The translations under genes were made by a program, and so were the position numbers. Shown here one piece after another: positions 54,701 to 64,000 of a stretch of DNA of 64,000 nucleotides. Within the stretch, counting starts at the first letter, position 1; every line of letters begins with the position of its first letter. The notes under the pieces were generated by a model. That model did no database searches and was not told where the DNA came from. It saw only the letters and a list, made by a program, of their open reading frames with translations. The stretch comes from Protonemura montana. Taxonomy: Eukaryota > Arthropoda > Insecta > Plecoptera > Nemouridae. Location of the stretch: NCBI GenBank assembly GCA_947568835.1, contig OX387605.1, forward strand, positions 11,784,418 through 11,848,417, written 5' to 3'.

Positions 54701-57700
54701 TTGAGTCTGTCTCTATGTTAGAAAACATATTGCAGGAAAGGCAGCGACTTAATAAAATAGGTTAAATACCATGCCAGAGCGTGACCTTCTATAAGACAGC
54801 TGATTGGCTGAACCATGGAGATCAAGCGACCCTGAAAGCGGAATGCCTGCCAATCATGTTTGTTTATTTTTATTTTCAAACAAATCCCCTTCCCTAACGA
54901 GACGGAGTAATATTTTGTGTAATATTTTGTGTGTTTGAAAGCCAGATGACCTTGATCCAAGCCATCGTTTTGACAAATTTGTCACAATTTGGTGTGCTAT
55001 TTTTAGCACACTAAAAGCTAATGTATGGGAAAAAAACATTGCGTAGCGGGACAAAACTTTGCAGAAAACTTCATATATTTACAAGCTCAAAGAAATGTTT
55101 ACACTCTGAAAATCACAAACGATGCTTGCTTGGATAGAATCCCCCCCCCCCCCCCCCCCCAGCCGCCCCCTGATTATCATGAGGACGTTGTGCTCCATTT
55201 GCATTCACCGTTTGCTATGCGCGATTTAACCCTAACGACAAGGAGAGTGATGCCGCTGGGTGCTCGGTCGTCCGGATGCCCTCGATCGGCTACGACATTC
55301 CAGCACGTTTAACGACGTACTGCCCACTGGGAAGTCCCAATGAGCTTGAAGACTGGGGGTTTGACGACAAACTCTCTCTCTAAATGGTTATTTTTACGCT
55401 TCTGTGAAAGTTTTGATGAAAAAAATTAAGACCTTTACTACTTGAGTATACAACCTATTATCCAACATCGAGAGTTCCAAAAATAAAATCTTAATTTGGA
55501 GTTTGATCGCAGCTATATAGCCCTACGTATTTTCACATGGTTTTGAGGATTTCCAAATTCTAATATTTAGTCACTTTAGCAACACATCCTTCAACGATAT
55601 TGGTTAAAACGATAATAAACTTTGAAAATAAAATTTGCGGTTTGGAAACATAACCGGGAGCACCGTCAGTTTTTCATGTTATTAACTAGTGATAGACGCA
55701 ACAAAGATTAAGATTAACAACGACAAATAAAAAAATCGAAGATGATGGCTAGAAGATGCAACATTTGTAGATCTCTGTTGTGTTGATATAAATTGCCATT
55801 GTACCAAGGTGTCAAGCATTTTCGCCATGGGAAAGGGGCTTAGAACCTTGAAATCTTCATCATCCCGTGCCTTACGGTCCGAATCCCGCACCAACGCAGA
55901 GTGACAGCGCCAACGCTCTCGTTGCCAACGCTGCCAGCGCAGCCACCGCTAATTGGATACTGCAACGCGCGAGCAGATGTTTCAATTCGACGAGTGGCAG
56001 ATCACGGGCCCGCCGGGACTCGATCGGAGTACACCACGCCGGTTGGAGCCCTGTGGCGCGCTCGAGACGCGCTACCGATCGTAAAGTGCCGCCAGGGGCG
56101 CTGCGTGCACGTCGAACTTAATGCCGCTAGGCGGCGTCGGATGTCGATGGCCTATAGGACGCCAGTGGTGACCTGTCAGGAGCCAGGTGGAGGCGAGGTC
56201 GGAGGGTAGCAATGGGGTGGTGGTTAGGGCTAGATGGGCCTAATGGATTCTCTTTCTCCCATTCTCTCTCTCACTCCTGGGCTCTTGGCATACTCTGTAC
56301 TACGTGGTCGTGGCTAATATATTGAAAAAATGGGCCAACCAATTTGAGAAAAAATACGGGAGTTTAAACATGATGGAGTCAAGTTTCATTTTCTGTCTAT
56401 TTCGTCTGTCGTCCTTTTGGATAAGTGCGGAAATTACAACTTCTGCCGACTTTGCTCACCAAGAAGATTTTATGATTGCCAGTGTGTTCTTGAAGAATTC
56501 CAATTTCATTACGTAAATGACATAATTACATAAATTACGCTCCAAAAGACAATAGTATTGTTTTAACTTCAATCTTTTCCTGAAATTTATACCATATGTA
56601 ATCAATCTGCAATAATCAGAGTGACGAAGCAAAGAGTTCTGTGGACTCTTCAGCAATATTTCCACGAATACGCGGTTCTGTTTGTGGATTTATTTGCAGC
56701 TCGTGCCTTAGTCTCATTTCTCCCAGCGCTCTCTTGTTTGAAAGATTCGAGATCGGGGTCATATATTAGTGCGGCGTTATCCCATCACACTTTCAATCAT
56801 TGTCTCCAACTGCACTGCGGTCAAGCAATACACACCATGTCCTCGGTGATAGCGCCGGAAGTACAATGAGACCCGGAAGAGGGTGACGTGACGCCATTAC
56901 GGATGACGTGTCGCCGATCCCGGGGGACGTCGTTTGGATCACGTGATTAGCTTCCCGCTTCCCTCATCCCGTGGCGTTGTCACGGTGATAGATCACCGAA
57001 CTGCTAGGAGACAAGTGACGGGCGCACTGGACAGGATTGTTATTCGGATTGCTGGAGCTTCAGAATTTCATGGAAGCGATTTGCGGATTTGTTTTATCTT
57101 CGTTCTCGTTCTGAGAGCAGTGATGTATGTTAGTGAAGGTTTGCGATTGTTTCGGGGCTATAACCTCCGGTCAACCTTGCTTACCTATACATAAAGATGG
57201 ATCGTTCATTTGGAAGAAGGTAGTTTCTTAAAATTTTCTGCTAAGCATTGAAGATCTGAAACATTTCAAAGCCCTCCGGAAATCCCTCCTGTTCTTTCCT
57301 TTACGACGCTGGTAACGTTTTTTTTAAGACGCACATCTCTGTTAAACCGACCGCGAGAGTAAACATTGCTCAGAAAGGAGGCAGCACCATTCTGCCAGAT
57401 TAAATCGAAGTTTCGCAAAACAATGGGCTGCTGAAACTGAAAGTATCCTCTTGTCTTCCCGCTTTTAATTAATGTTGCATGACAAAGGAAGAACGCACGC
57501 GCGGCCGGCCACCGGATCGTGTGGGCAGAGTCCGCAGCGGAAAATTCCGTGGAAATTTCAGATTAAAAAGAGCTTAATTCTTCGAGAATCCACGCGCAGT
57601 TATGGCTGCATAGGCAACACAGCGCGGCCGGCGAGCGGCGATCACCGCCTGTTTCCGAACTGGCAGACAGATCATCGTGGTAATTGATTACAAAAGCAAT

Positions 57701-60700
57701 TAGGATGTTCGCCATCGGCACTCAAAAATTCTCTTTGTCCAGTGCTGCTGCTGTTTCTGCTCTTGTGCAGCAGGCATAGCGTTTTGATGGCGAGGCTTTG
57801 TACAGGCGCAACTTCCAGTGACTCGCCTGGGGAACGTCATGTATCAGGCATTTCATTTGCATTGTCACACCTATCAGTAAATAGCACCACATTTGATACA
57901 TTTGGCTAAAATAGCCTCGCTTAACACATTGGCTGAGGAAGCTATATATTAATTGCAATATACGTGCAAATGGTGTAATTGCGATAGAGCTTTTAATGTC
58001 CGAGGGAGAACAGTTACTTCGCACTTGGAACAGAACAGAGATTCACCACATTTCACACTTGTTTAGAAGTTCATATGTTTGTTGTTTGAAGCGTAGGTGA
58101 TTGCCCTGTCATTAATTATTGAACGTCAAAGGTGACCAAAGATATGAGAAATATTCCAGAAATTCAATGGGGTGGCGGCACGGAAGGGAAAAGGCTTCCA
58201 TGATATAGTAGAGTTATTTATGAATTCCTTTTTTCTGCAGGCCATTATTGCTGTTTCAAATCCCAACTGGGTACCGAGCCCTAATGAACATGCAAGGCTT
58301 ATCTAATGTTTGCAACACTTTTAATTAGCTTACATAATGCGGTGTAAATAGATGGAGAGAGCGAGCGCAAAAGAATTTGTCGCAAGTTAACAATAGTTAT
58401 TTCTCTCTATTATTATTTTTTTTTTAACTGGAAGCAATGGTAATAATCCATGTTTTGGTACAGTATAAAATGTAGTCACTCGAAAGTTTTAACAAACAGC
58501 GCTATTAACCATTCTTCCATCTCATGCTTGGGCGAGTACTGAGCTATTTCATTAATACACATCCAACCGTCCCTTACAGATTTATTAACTCGATAAAATT
58601 ATACAAACGGTCTGTGCCATGCAAAATAGAGACCAAAGTCACGACTAAAACAAACATTTGGCCTAATTGCCAAGCAATAATGTGAATATAAAATGTTGAA
58701 ATGGCTACAAACTTTGTCTATCACTGTTCTGTTTTGCCAAAGCTTCCACCACCCATCAGCGAAATTCTGAAGCTCAAGCGAAGGCGAGGATACAATTCCA
58801 CATTTTCCCAGCGTCCCTGATTATTTCTGCTTCCATTTGTTATGTTTGAAAATAAACCACGTTTTGGTACTCCATGGTATCATACGTGAATTCCAAACAT
58901 ATCAAAGTTCAGTCTATAGTTTCACCGACGAGTTTAAGGAAGCTGTACACTGCAATTGGCCAGATTCCCAGCATCCAGCAACAGGTGTCGCGAACTAGGA
59001 TCAAGGCTACCCTGACGCCTAGGCCTAAAATTCATGTCAGTTTCGCGTGGACTCACTCAAAGAGCAGTTTGCAAGTTTTTAAAATTTTTTTTTGGATTTT
59101 GCACACCTATTTTACCCCAAATTTCTTCAAAGAAGCCTTTTTCAACGAAATAAAAAAACCTTTAACGCTTAATTAAATGACGGCTACTAAATTTTACGCA
59201 ATCGCTATTAAAAAGCAGGAATTTGGAACACTATTTTGCTCAAATACGTTTACAACCACGGCCCACTGTCCATTGTGCCGCAAACATGGATAGATGACAG
59301 GTCACTTTTAGTTGAACAACGCACTCAAGCGCCAAAGGGCATTTAATTACCAAACCCGATACCCGTGCAATCGAAATAAATGCGAGGGACTCAACACCCA
59401 CGCAGGTGAGTGCCTTAGGGAGAGACTCCTTGAAATTCGATCACGCGCACCCACTATCTGGCGTCAAAACGCACGCTGAAAATAATCAGTTTAAGCAAGT
59501 CGTTCAGAATGGCATAAGGAGTTGTATACATTCTTAACCCATTCCACAAACTGCAAAGGCTTGCTATATTCATAGTACTAGCTACGGAGTAGGTCTACAG
59601 TAATAACAGGTACCTTATCACAGAAAAATGATTTGAATAAACACAATGAACATACGCTAATGTAAACTTGATGCAGATTAATTTTGTCAACTGCGATAAA
59701 ACTGTAATTATTCTAAAGAATTACGTGTATCGCACAGTAAATGGAATTCCAGTTAGCCTCAGATGATAAAGACTATGACATTAAGAAATTGGTAAAAAAC
59801 ACCCTCAAAACAAAAATATCTGAGATTACCGTCTCTATCCGCCGATGCAAGCGACGGCGTCCCCAAACTTCGAAGACACTTGTCTCACACAAAGCGGTCT
59901 AACCTGAGTTAGGTCGACGCTTTCAGAGGTCGACGCTTTCAGGGACGTCGCGACGACGTATCGTCCGCGCCGCCTCGGAGCAATTCAGAGCGACGCAGCT
60001 GCGTCATCGGACGACGCGAGCACACTGACCGACGCCTCCGACGCCAGTCGACGGACACTGTCGTGGCGCCTGCGCCCTAACCCCGCGCAACCTACCCTTC
60101 CACTCCCCTGGGGATGGCTGCTGCTTTGTACATGTACTGCGATGTACATACATCGCCGCTCAGGCGTGTCGTTACGGCGAATAGGTGTATGTTACTTATG
60201 TTTTTTCCTTTTTTTTTACGTTTAACGACACAATATTTTAAAGCGGTGCTTCGATGGTTTAGAGTCGATGACGTTACCAGATCGTATGGCAAAATCGAGT
60301 TTCCACAAACGCAAAACGTACTTGTCATGCGACTTTCGTTTAGAAGATAAGGTTATGTTTAACGATACACTCTTGGTGAACAAGATTGTGAACTTCTGCA
60401 CCGATAAGTTTGATCAGGCGACACTCAAAGATCCGTTGGGCGCAGACGCATAGCCTTACGATAGTCCAAGGAACTAGGAAGCATAGTCCAAGAGCGATAG
60501 ACGTAGAGTGCCTGGAAGGGACCTAATTCCACCACACTGGCCACTTTGTTGCACCTCAACTGTTTTCTCTTCCGTGTCGTCAAGCAAAATGCCTCGTTAA
60601 CTCCCGTGGTGCCACATATCGCCTAATAAAAAGGTCATACTTCTTCCGCCTCGAATCACGTTCGGGCATGTTCGGCTCAGTGGCACCTCGCATCTCAGCG

Positions 60701-63672
60701 CGCTGATCGGCTAACCGCGCGATCAGCGCACCCTGGTGGAAACGCATTCAAGCTCGTTTCCTCTCTTTGGCGCTGACAGCAGACAGAAGCGTAATCCCGA
60801 AGCTAGTGTGTGTTTTTGTTAATTCGCTAGTGTTGGGTTCGCGAGATGAAAGAGTTCACGCCATCTGTTGGCGTTGGCAGGAACGCACGGTGACGCATGA
60901 ATGCGTGTGCATGAGCGTGTGTTTGTGTGTATGTGTGTGGGTGAGGGCAAGATGGCGGCTAGTTCACGTGGTTCACCCACCTGTGGGGCGCTTGGAACCC
61001 TCACAGTTCGCTGATCCGAGAGGTCGCGATCGGCGCTTTGTTTAGTGCGATTATTTTGTCGTCAGAAGCGGGCTGCAGATTGTTGAAAGACCATGTTTTC
61101 GCATGTTAGAAGCACGGTGTGTTTTTAAGTCACTGAGCCGTGTGCACATTTTGTAGGTATAGGTAAAAAGCAACACACAAAGCTGTGTTTTTGACTTGTT
61201 TACTCTCCACAGTTCTGCATTGTGCAACAGAATATTATGATTCAGTGATATGGGATAATTATATTTCGTGGTGTTTGCGTGGCGTATGGCGCCCTAGCAC
61301 TAGCAAAACCATGGTTATTGGAAAATACCATTGGCAATCTTCGTAATTCCAAGTTATATTGACTGGTCGTGGCTTTTTCTTTCTTTTCCCTTCACAGTAT
61401 TCTCAATAATTGGGAGGTTGTTTTATGATATCAAAACACCAGCGCATATCTGAGATTGGCCGCAAGCATGTAAATCTCGATGTTATGGCTGGATTGAAAA
61501 TTCATGATACCACAGATATAATCTAATATCTGTGATGACACCCTATCTTCAGTTTGACAGTCAATTATAAAATTGCCAATGCAAAGGTATCTATTTTCAA
61601 CGTTGAATTTGAGACATCAAAAATTTACTACACGTTGTTTTTCTCCAGGATCCGATCCTATTGGACGTCAATTCTTATCCCAATCTTAATTTTATCCAAT
61701 CACATTATCAAAACCGAGGCCACGAATAACTGACTGGAACGACTTTGAATTTGACGTCCACACACTTCTTCTCTTCGTTTAATTCGACGATATTGCCGCT
61801 CTCATCTCCTCAAGTCTGCGAGCTACAGAGCCGTTTACCAATAGCACGGTAAACAACAGCTGTCAAAGTTATTGTTAATTGCAATCACCATCACAAACAC
61901 CGAGGGTAGGGCGCCACGGTGCAACCAATACCTCCGCTGACGAAAGACGTCGCGACGCCGACGTTGCCAGAGCTAGCGTCTTTGTCGAGACGTTGTATAC
62001 CTTGAAGACGCTTTTATCTGGAGTAAAGCACCGTTCTGGATTTTGTATAACAACTGGGAATTTTTTTTTGAATCAGATCTTGAAAATTGTGCTATTTCTT
62101 TCTGTGCAGATTGGTTGGTTCTAGCGTTTTTTTACGAGGAAGCCACTCGCGCAGGGGTCGTATATGAATTATTAGACCAAATTTCAAGTGCTTTTCTCCG
62201 TTCTTTACTTAGATGTTAGACAGGGCAAAGTGAACTGAGCTTCATGGCAAAGTGTGCACTGACGCTCGCCTCTTTGCTCCCTACATACCGGCAAATGCCC
62301 TTTTATCACATTTTCCCTTCTGCGAGCCATTTCCATGCCGTCAAAGAGGAAAACGCCGGAGTGCTCTTGTCAAATTTACACCAAGAATAAAGTTCGTCAA
62401 ACATACGCTTGGAACTGCGGATATTGCTTTGTACACATATTGTATCAATCCCAGGATGATGGCGAATCACAGAAAGTCACCACTGATCCTCAGAAAGACA
62501 TTTGAAGTCTTGAGAGGCCAAATAAACTCAAAGTGTAAACGTGATCTACGCAAAATACTAGCATCGAAGAAAGAACAACTGCAACTGCAACAGTAAGAAA
62601 ACCACGACGCCCAGTAAAAATATTTGAATGGAATCTCTCCCACACATCCCCGGCCGATTGTCTGGTTGAATAACAACTCCCGAGCCCCTCTCGGTTATTA
62701 TTACCGGTGGGATTTGTACTTTCCGGAGTAATTAACTCGATCCCCACCTCCATCTCACCCTCCTATGACAGAGTCGGAGGTATCGAGTAATAATTGGGAA
62801 TTAAGCTGATTAGCTCGACGGCAAAGCGCTAGCGTACGTCACGGACGATGATATCGTGTCGCTATCATCATCCGGGGTTATATGGAGCAGCCTGGATAGG
62901 TTTCCCACACCCAACCACCCCCTGACTAACCTCTTCTTAATCGCATTGCCACTGAAGTAACCCGAACGACAAACGAAGCACAGGGGGTGGGATTTGCTGC
63001 TCGCTACTTTTGTGGCAGCGGTGGGTATATTAAAATGTTTGATCTGTTTTCAATGCGATCACAGTAAAAGACATATGTTGAAAGCGCTACTGGGAGACAT
63101 AACGTTGGCATAGAGTTATTGTTATCTTATATTAAATATTTCAATTGTTTGATTTTTCTATTGACTCTCAGTTATCTTTCAAGCACAAATATGATTGACC
63201 TAAATGTTTGTATAATCGTGAATATGATTGATTGCGATGCACTCTACAGAAAATGCTCAGAGGCCAGAAAGCATTAAATCAAGAATACCGTAAGCGATGT
63301 ACAAAATCGCCCTACCTTGATAAGCTTGGCGATAGTCTTGGTGCCATGGTAGCACGGAGGTAGGCAGTCCTCCAACCTCCCCGCGGGGAGGAACGGCGCC
63401 TGTGCCGAACTGGACGGGTAGCACTTCCTCAGCAGACTGTTCGACGGCTTGCTGACGACCACGACGCCGCCCCCACCGCCGCGCAGACCCGACGCCGCCG
63501 ACGTCGTACCTGCGCGACGCCAGGTTGAGCCGCTGCCACTGCCGCTGCCACTGCCGCTGCCAGCAGTGTCGAGGTCACCCTCTTCGCTGCCACCTTCAGC
63601 CTCCTCGGTTAGGGGGCTGACGGGACGCTGGGAGTTCGGACCAAAGCTGGGCACAGGCAGCAGAAAGCTCTC
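35492..63672 (-). CDS. PLCE1: Phospholipase C epsilon, partial (5' end beyond window)
   Basis: 24 exons join in frame to 2114 residues ending in a stop: 63316-63672, 51492-51641, 50350-50448, 49695-49881, 48930-49213, 48631-48776, 48133-48271, 47710-47814, 46146-46324, 45536-45710, 45001-45220, 44557-44782, 44266-44416, 43615-43749, 43219-43490, 42607-42726, 41338-41468, 40638-40873, 39837-40064, 39155-39379, 38539-38866, 38090-38262, 36977-37750, 35492-36796. Order: disordered N-part, RasGEF/CDC25, PH-like, EF-hand region, X, Y, C2, RA1, RA2, an architecture unique to PLC epsilon. It hydrolyses PIP2 to IP3 and DAG at membranes downstream of Ras/Rap/Rho and heterotrimeric G proteins, and its CDC25 domain activates Rap1. 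All introns are GT-AG except one GC-AG. Drosophila lacks this gene, which argues against a fly. Human PLCE1 has about 2300 residues, so only N-terminal exons are missing. Confidence 0.93.
36977..37750 (-). CDS. PLCE1: PLCE1 exon: X-Y linker end, PLC Y domain, start of C2
   Basis: 258 codons. A Ser/Thr/Gly-rich linker of about 90 residues is followed by the Y box ([33 protein letters not shown]) and the C2 start ([29 protein letters not shown]). Y completes the catalytic TIM barrel with X. The linker is the autoinhibitory X-Y linker of the PLC family. Confidence 0.92.
38090..38262 (-). CDS. PLCE1: PLCE1 exon: X-Y linker, coiled-coil-like
   Basis: Encodes [20 protein letters not shown] and LSDLVVYVQ, a charged helical piece just before the Y domain. 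Phases 1 and 0 fit the neighbours. Confidence 0.85.
38539..38866 (-). CDS. PLCE1: PLCE1 exon: end of X domain and acidic linker
   Basis: [19 protein letters not shown] and [19 protein letters not shown] are the end of the X domain. The linker then runs through a Ser/Ala stretch into a run of 12 Asp, coded by GAC/GAT repeats. Acidic X-Y linkers inhibit basal PLC activity in the family. Confidence 0.9.
39155..40064 (-). CDS. PLCE1: PLCE1 exons: PLC X catalytic core
   Basis: Exons 39837-40064 and 39155-39379. Catalytic and calcium residues are all present: SSHNTY (His1160, Asn1161), CVELDCW (Glu1190, Asp1192), YHGHT (His1205) and LSIENHC (Glu1239), numbered from the first residue in this window. 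The intron between the two exons starts with GC (CAG|GCGAGT), and the frame joins YSQ to VLLTGCRC exactly. The enzyme should be catalytically competent. Confidence 0.92.
40638..42726 (-). CDS. PLCE1: PLCE1 exons: EF-hand region
   Basis: Exons 42607-42726, 41338-41468 and 40638-40873. Sequence includes [28 protein letters not shown]-like [25 protein letters not shown] and [13 protein letters not shown], the EF-hand-like helices of PLC epsilon. No canonical calcium-binding EF loop is evident. Ser-rich insertions lie between. Confidence 0.88.
42365..42570. repeat. 206-bp intronic inverted repeat, arm 1
   Basis: Reverse complement of 43998-44203 with only a few mismatches. It starts AACTTATCAAAGATT and ends CCCCTTCTTGT. 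It lies in the intron downstream (in gene direction) of exon 42607-42726. Confidence 0.9.
43219..43490 (-). CDS. PLCE1: PLCE1 exon: low-complexity linker
   Basis: A poly-Gln run, Gly-rich and poly-Ala stretches and [20 protein letters not shown] give a disordered, possibly phosphorylated insertion between the PH-like and EF regions. GC-rich and probably fast-evolving. Confidence 0.8.
43615..43749 (-). CDS. PLCE1: PLCE1 exon: basic KKKK linker
   Basis: 45 codons with [20 protein letters not shown]. Both junctions are phase 0. The basic patch could contact acidic membranes. Confidence 0.82.
43998..44203. repeat. 206-bp intronic inverted repeat, arm 2
   Basis: Partner of 42365-42570. It lies in the intron upstream of exon 43615-43749, so the two arms bracket three coding exons. 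Confidence 0.9.
44266..45710 (-). CDS. PLCE1: PLCE1 exons: PH-like region
   Basis: Exons 45536-45710, 45001-45220, 44557-44782 and 44266-44416. Motifs in order: [59 protein letters not shown], and [16 protein letters not shown]. This matches the PH-like segment between CDC25 and EF in PLC epsilon. The start of exon 45536-45710 is uncertain by three bases because two in-frame acceptors (CAG and AAG) are adjacent. Confidence 0.87.
46146..49213 (-). CDS. PLCE1: PLCE1 exons: RasGEF (CDC25) domain
   Basis: Exons 48930-49213, 48631-48776, 48133-48271, 47710-47814 and 46146-46324. Signatures: [83 protein letters not shown] and [20 protein letters not shown]. In vertebrate PLC epsilon this domain loads GTP onto Rap1 and prolongs signalling. 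A 30-residue Gln/Pro/Ala insertion follows DLGGA. Exon joins keep phase throughout. Confidence 0.92.
49695..51641 (-). CDS. PLCE1: PLCE1 exons: RasGEF N-terminal region
   Basis: Exons 51492-51641, 50350-50448 and 49695-49881. [48 protein letters not shown] and [20 protein letters not shown] form the FERM-F3/PH-like fold preceding CDC25 in PLC epsilon. Phases are 0, 0 and 1 and agree at each join. Confidence 0.88.
53250..53289 (+). promoter_or_regulatory. Cluster of five GATA motifs
   Basis: GATA occurs at 53250, 53264, 53272, 53279 and 53286, all on the + strand, mostly as (C/T)GATAAC, spaced 14, 8, 7 and 7 bp. Such homotypic clustering can mark an enhancer for GATA factors. It could also be a decayed short tandem repeat. 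Confidence 0.4.
56855..56946. promoter_or_regulatory. ETS / CRE / E-box cluster, possible internal promoter
   Basis: Within 92 bp: CCGGAAGT (56855), CCGGAAG (56873), TGACGTGA (56884), TGACGTGT (56904), GACGTC (56926) and TCACGTGA (56939). The surrounding sequence is CpG-rich compared with the intron. This mix is typical of housekeeping-type promoters. No exon could be attached. Confidence 0.35.
59911..59942. repeat. Perfect 16-bp tandem duplication in a CpG-rich island
   Basis: AGGTCGACGCTTTCAG occurs twice in direct succession, inside a CpG-dense segment (about 59840-60110) that stands out from the AT-rich intron. Confidence 0.8.
60949..60959 (+). promoter_or_regulatory. YY1-type AAGATGGCGGC motif in CpG-rich segment
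   Basis: AAGATGGCGGC matches the YY1 element commonly found just downstream of transcription starts. It sits in a CpG-rich block (about 60640-61080) after a GT-repeat. It could mark an alternative, + strand or bidirectional start in the PLCE1 intron. There is no supporting exon. Confidence 0.3.
63316..63672 (-). CDS. PLCE1: PLCE1 exon: disordered N-terminal part
   Basis: 119 codons, phase 0 at both ends. Contains [20 protein letters not shown], a (GS)n run, a Gly5 run and [20 protein letters not shown]. The GS repeat is coded by a 12-bp-type minisatellite. The next upstream exons lie beyond 64000. Confidence 0.8.
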
Positions 63673-64000
63673 CTAGAATGTGAGGGAGGACACTATCAGA
63701 GGAAGGGCGCTTTTTGAGTTGAACAATCAATGAGACTTCACCCAATATAGACTGACCCTGCGAATACGCAATATAACCTAGAACGTATTCTGCAACACCT
63801 AATGATCTGAAATTCACTTTATGTTCAGTCGAATAATTTGCCAGGCTTTAATCAATTGGATGGAACTTTCATATTTGCATGATCATTTTTAATTGGAAGT
63901 TCTTTTACCAGTGGCTGCATGTTATTGTAAGATACATAACACACATTTCTTATCTCTTTCCAAAGAGGAATAAAATAAGAAAATACCCTGAACTCATATC
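63673..64000 (-). other. PLCE1 intron continuing past the window edge
   Basis: AT-rich, no exon seen. The acceptor of exon 63316-63672 (ATTCTAG) marks its end. Confidence 0.55.

Larger units (their letters stand above)
51642..63315 (-). other. 11.7-kb PLCE1 intron
   Basis: No coding exon is supported. The intron is AT-rich with several GC- and CpG-rich islands (about 53.4-53.6, 54.0-54.5, 55.9-56.2, 56.85-57.0, 59.85-60.1, 60.5-61.1 and 61.9 kb). Motif clusters are listed separately. C/G homopolymers occur at about 54490-54508 and 55141-55160. It probably contains enhancers or an alternative promoter. Confidence 0.55.

Noticed and set aside
56088-56105. CTCF-like site (CCGCCAGGGGCGCTG)
   Set aside because: One base short in the G run compared with the core consensus, with only a weak neighbour near 56130. 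Not strong enough to call.
1-64000. LTR retrotransposon, endogenous retrovirus or Polinton-type remains; CRISPR arrays
   Set aside because: I saw no capsid, integrase, protease-RT or long direct terminal repeats in an LTR layout. The reverse-transcriptase pieces are of non-LTR type. CRISPR arrays are not expected and none was seen.

Overview
This window is nuclear DNA of an animal, most likely a non-dipteran arthropod. The evidence is three intron-rich genes with GT-AG introns, AT-rich introns against GC-rich exons, abundant SINE, LINE and fold-back repeats, and gene families typical of that group: insect-type C-type lectin domains fused to a ModSP/Factor C-like serine protease, an HHEX homeobox gene and a phospholipase C epsilon gene. 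The order cannot be resolved from sequence alone.

Region 1 (about 2.7-16 kb, + strand) is a complete 19-exon gene for a secreted modular serine protease of about 1349 residues: signal peptide, seven tandem C-type lectin domains (CTLDs), one complement-control (sushi) module and a chymotrypsin-fold protease with an intact catalytic triad. Each CTLD is split over two phase 1-1 exons. CTLDs 1-3 and 4-6 are a duplicated three-domain block. By analogy with Limulus Factor C and insect ModSP/HP14, it is probably a pattern-recognition protease at the top of a haemolymph immune cascade. Its introns hold a 5S-rRNA-derived SINE and a tRNA-like fold-back repeat. A 445-bp MITE-like element full of CRE palindromes supplies the likely poly(A) signal.

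Region 2 (18-21.2 kb, - strand) is a complete four-exon HHEX homeobox gene of 199 residues, assembled from frame-compatible splice sites.

Region 3 (21.2-35.5 kb) has no confident gene. It is a mosaic of duplicated repeats: several copies of a 5S-headed SINE family, two 5'-truncated LINE remnants, a 2.9-kb long inverted-repeat element, a duplicated 1.2-kb unit, and four related copies of another module.

Region 4 (35.5-64 kb, - strand) is the 3' part of a PLCE1 (phospholipase C epsilon) gene. 24 coding exons give 2114 residues: RasGEF (CDC25), PH-like, EF-hand, PLC X and Y, C2 and two Ras-association domains. Its 5' end lies beyond the window. One intron is GC-AG. Three exons are bracketed by a nearly identical 206-bp inverted repeat. 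The 11.7-kb intron carries GATA, ETS/CRE and CpG-rich clusters that look regulatory. The HHEX-PLCE1 adjacency is notable because human HHEX and PLCE1 also lie in the same band, 10q23.
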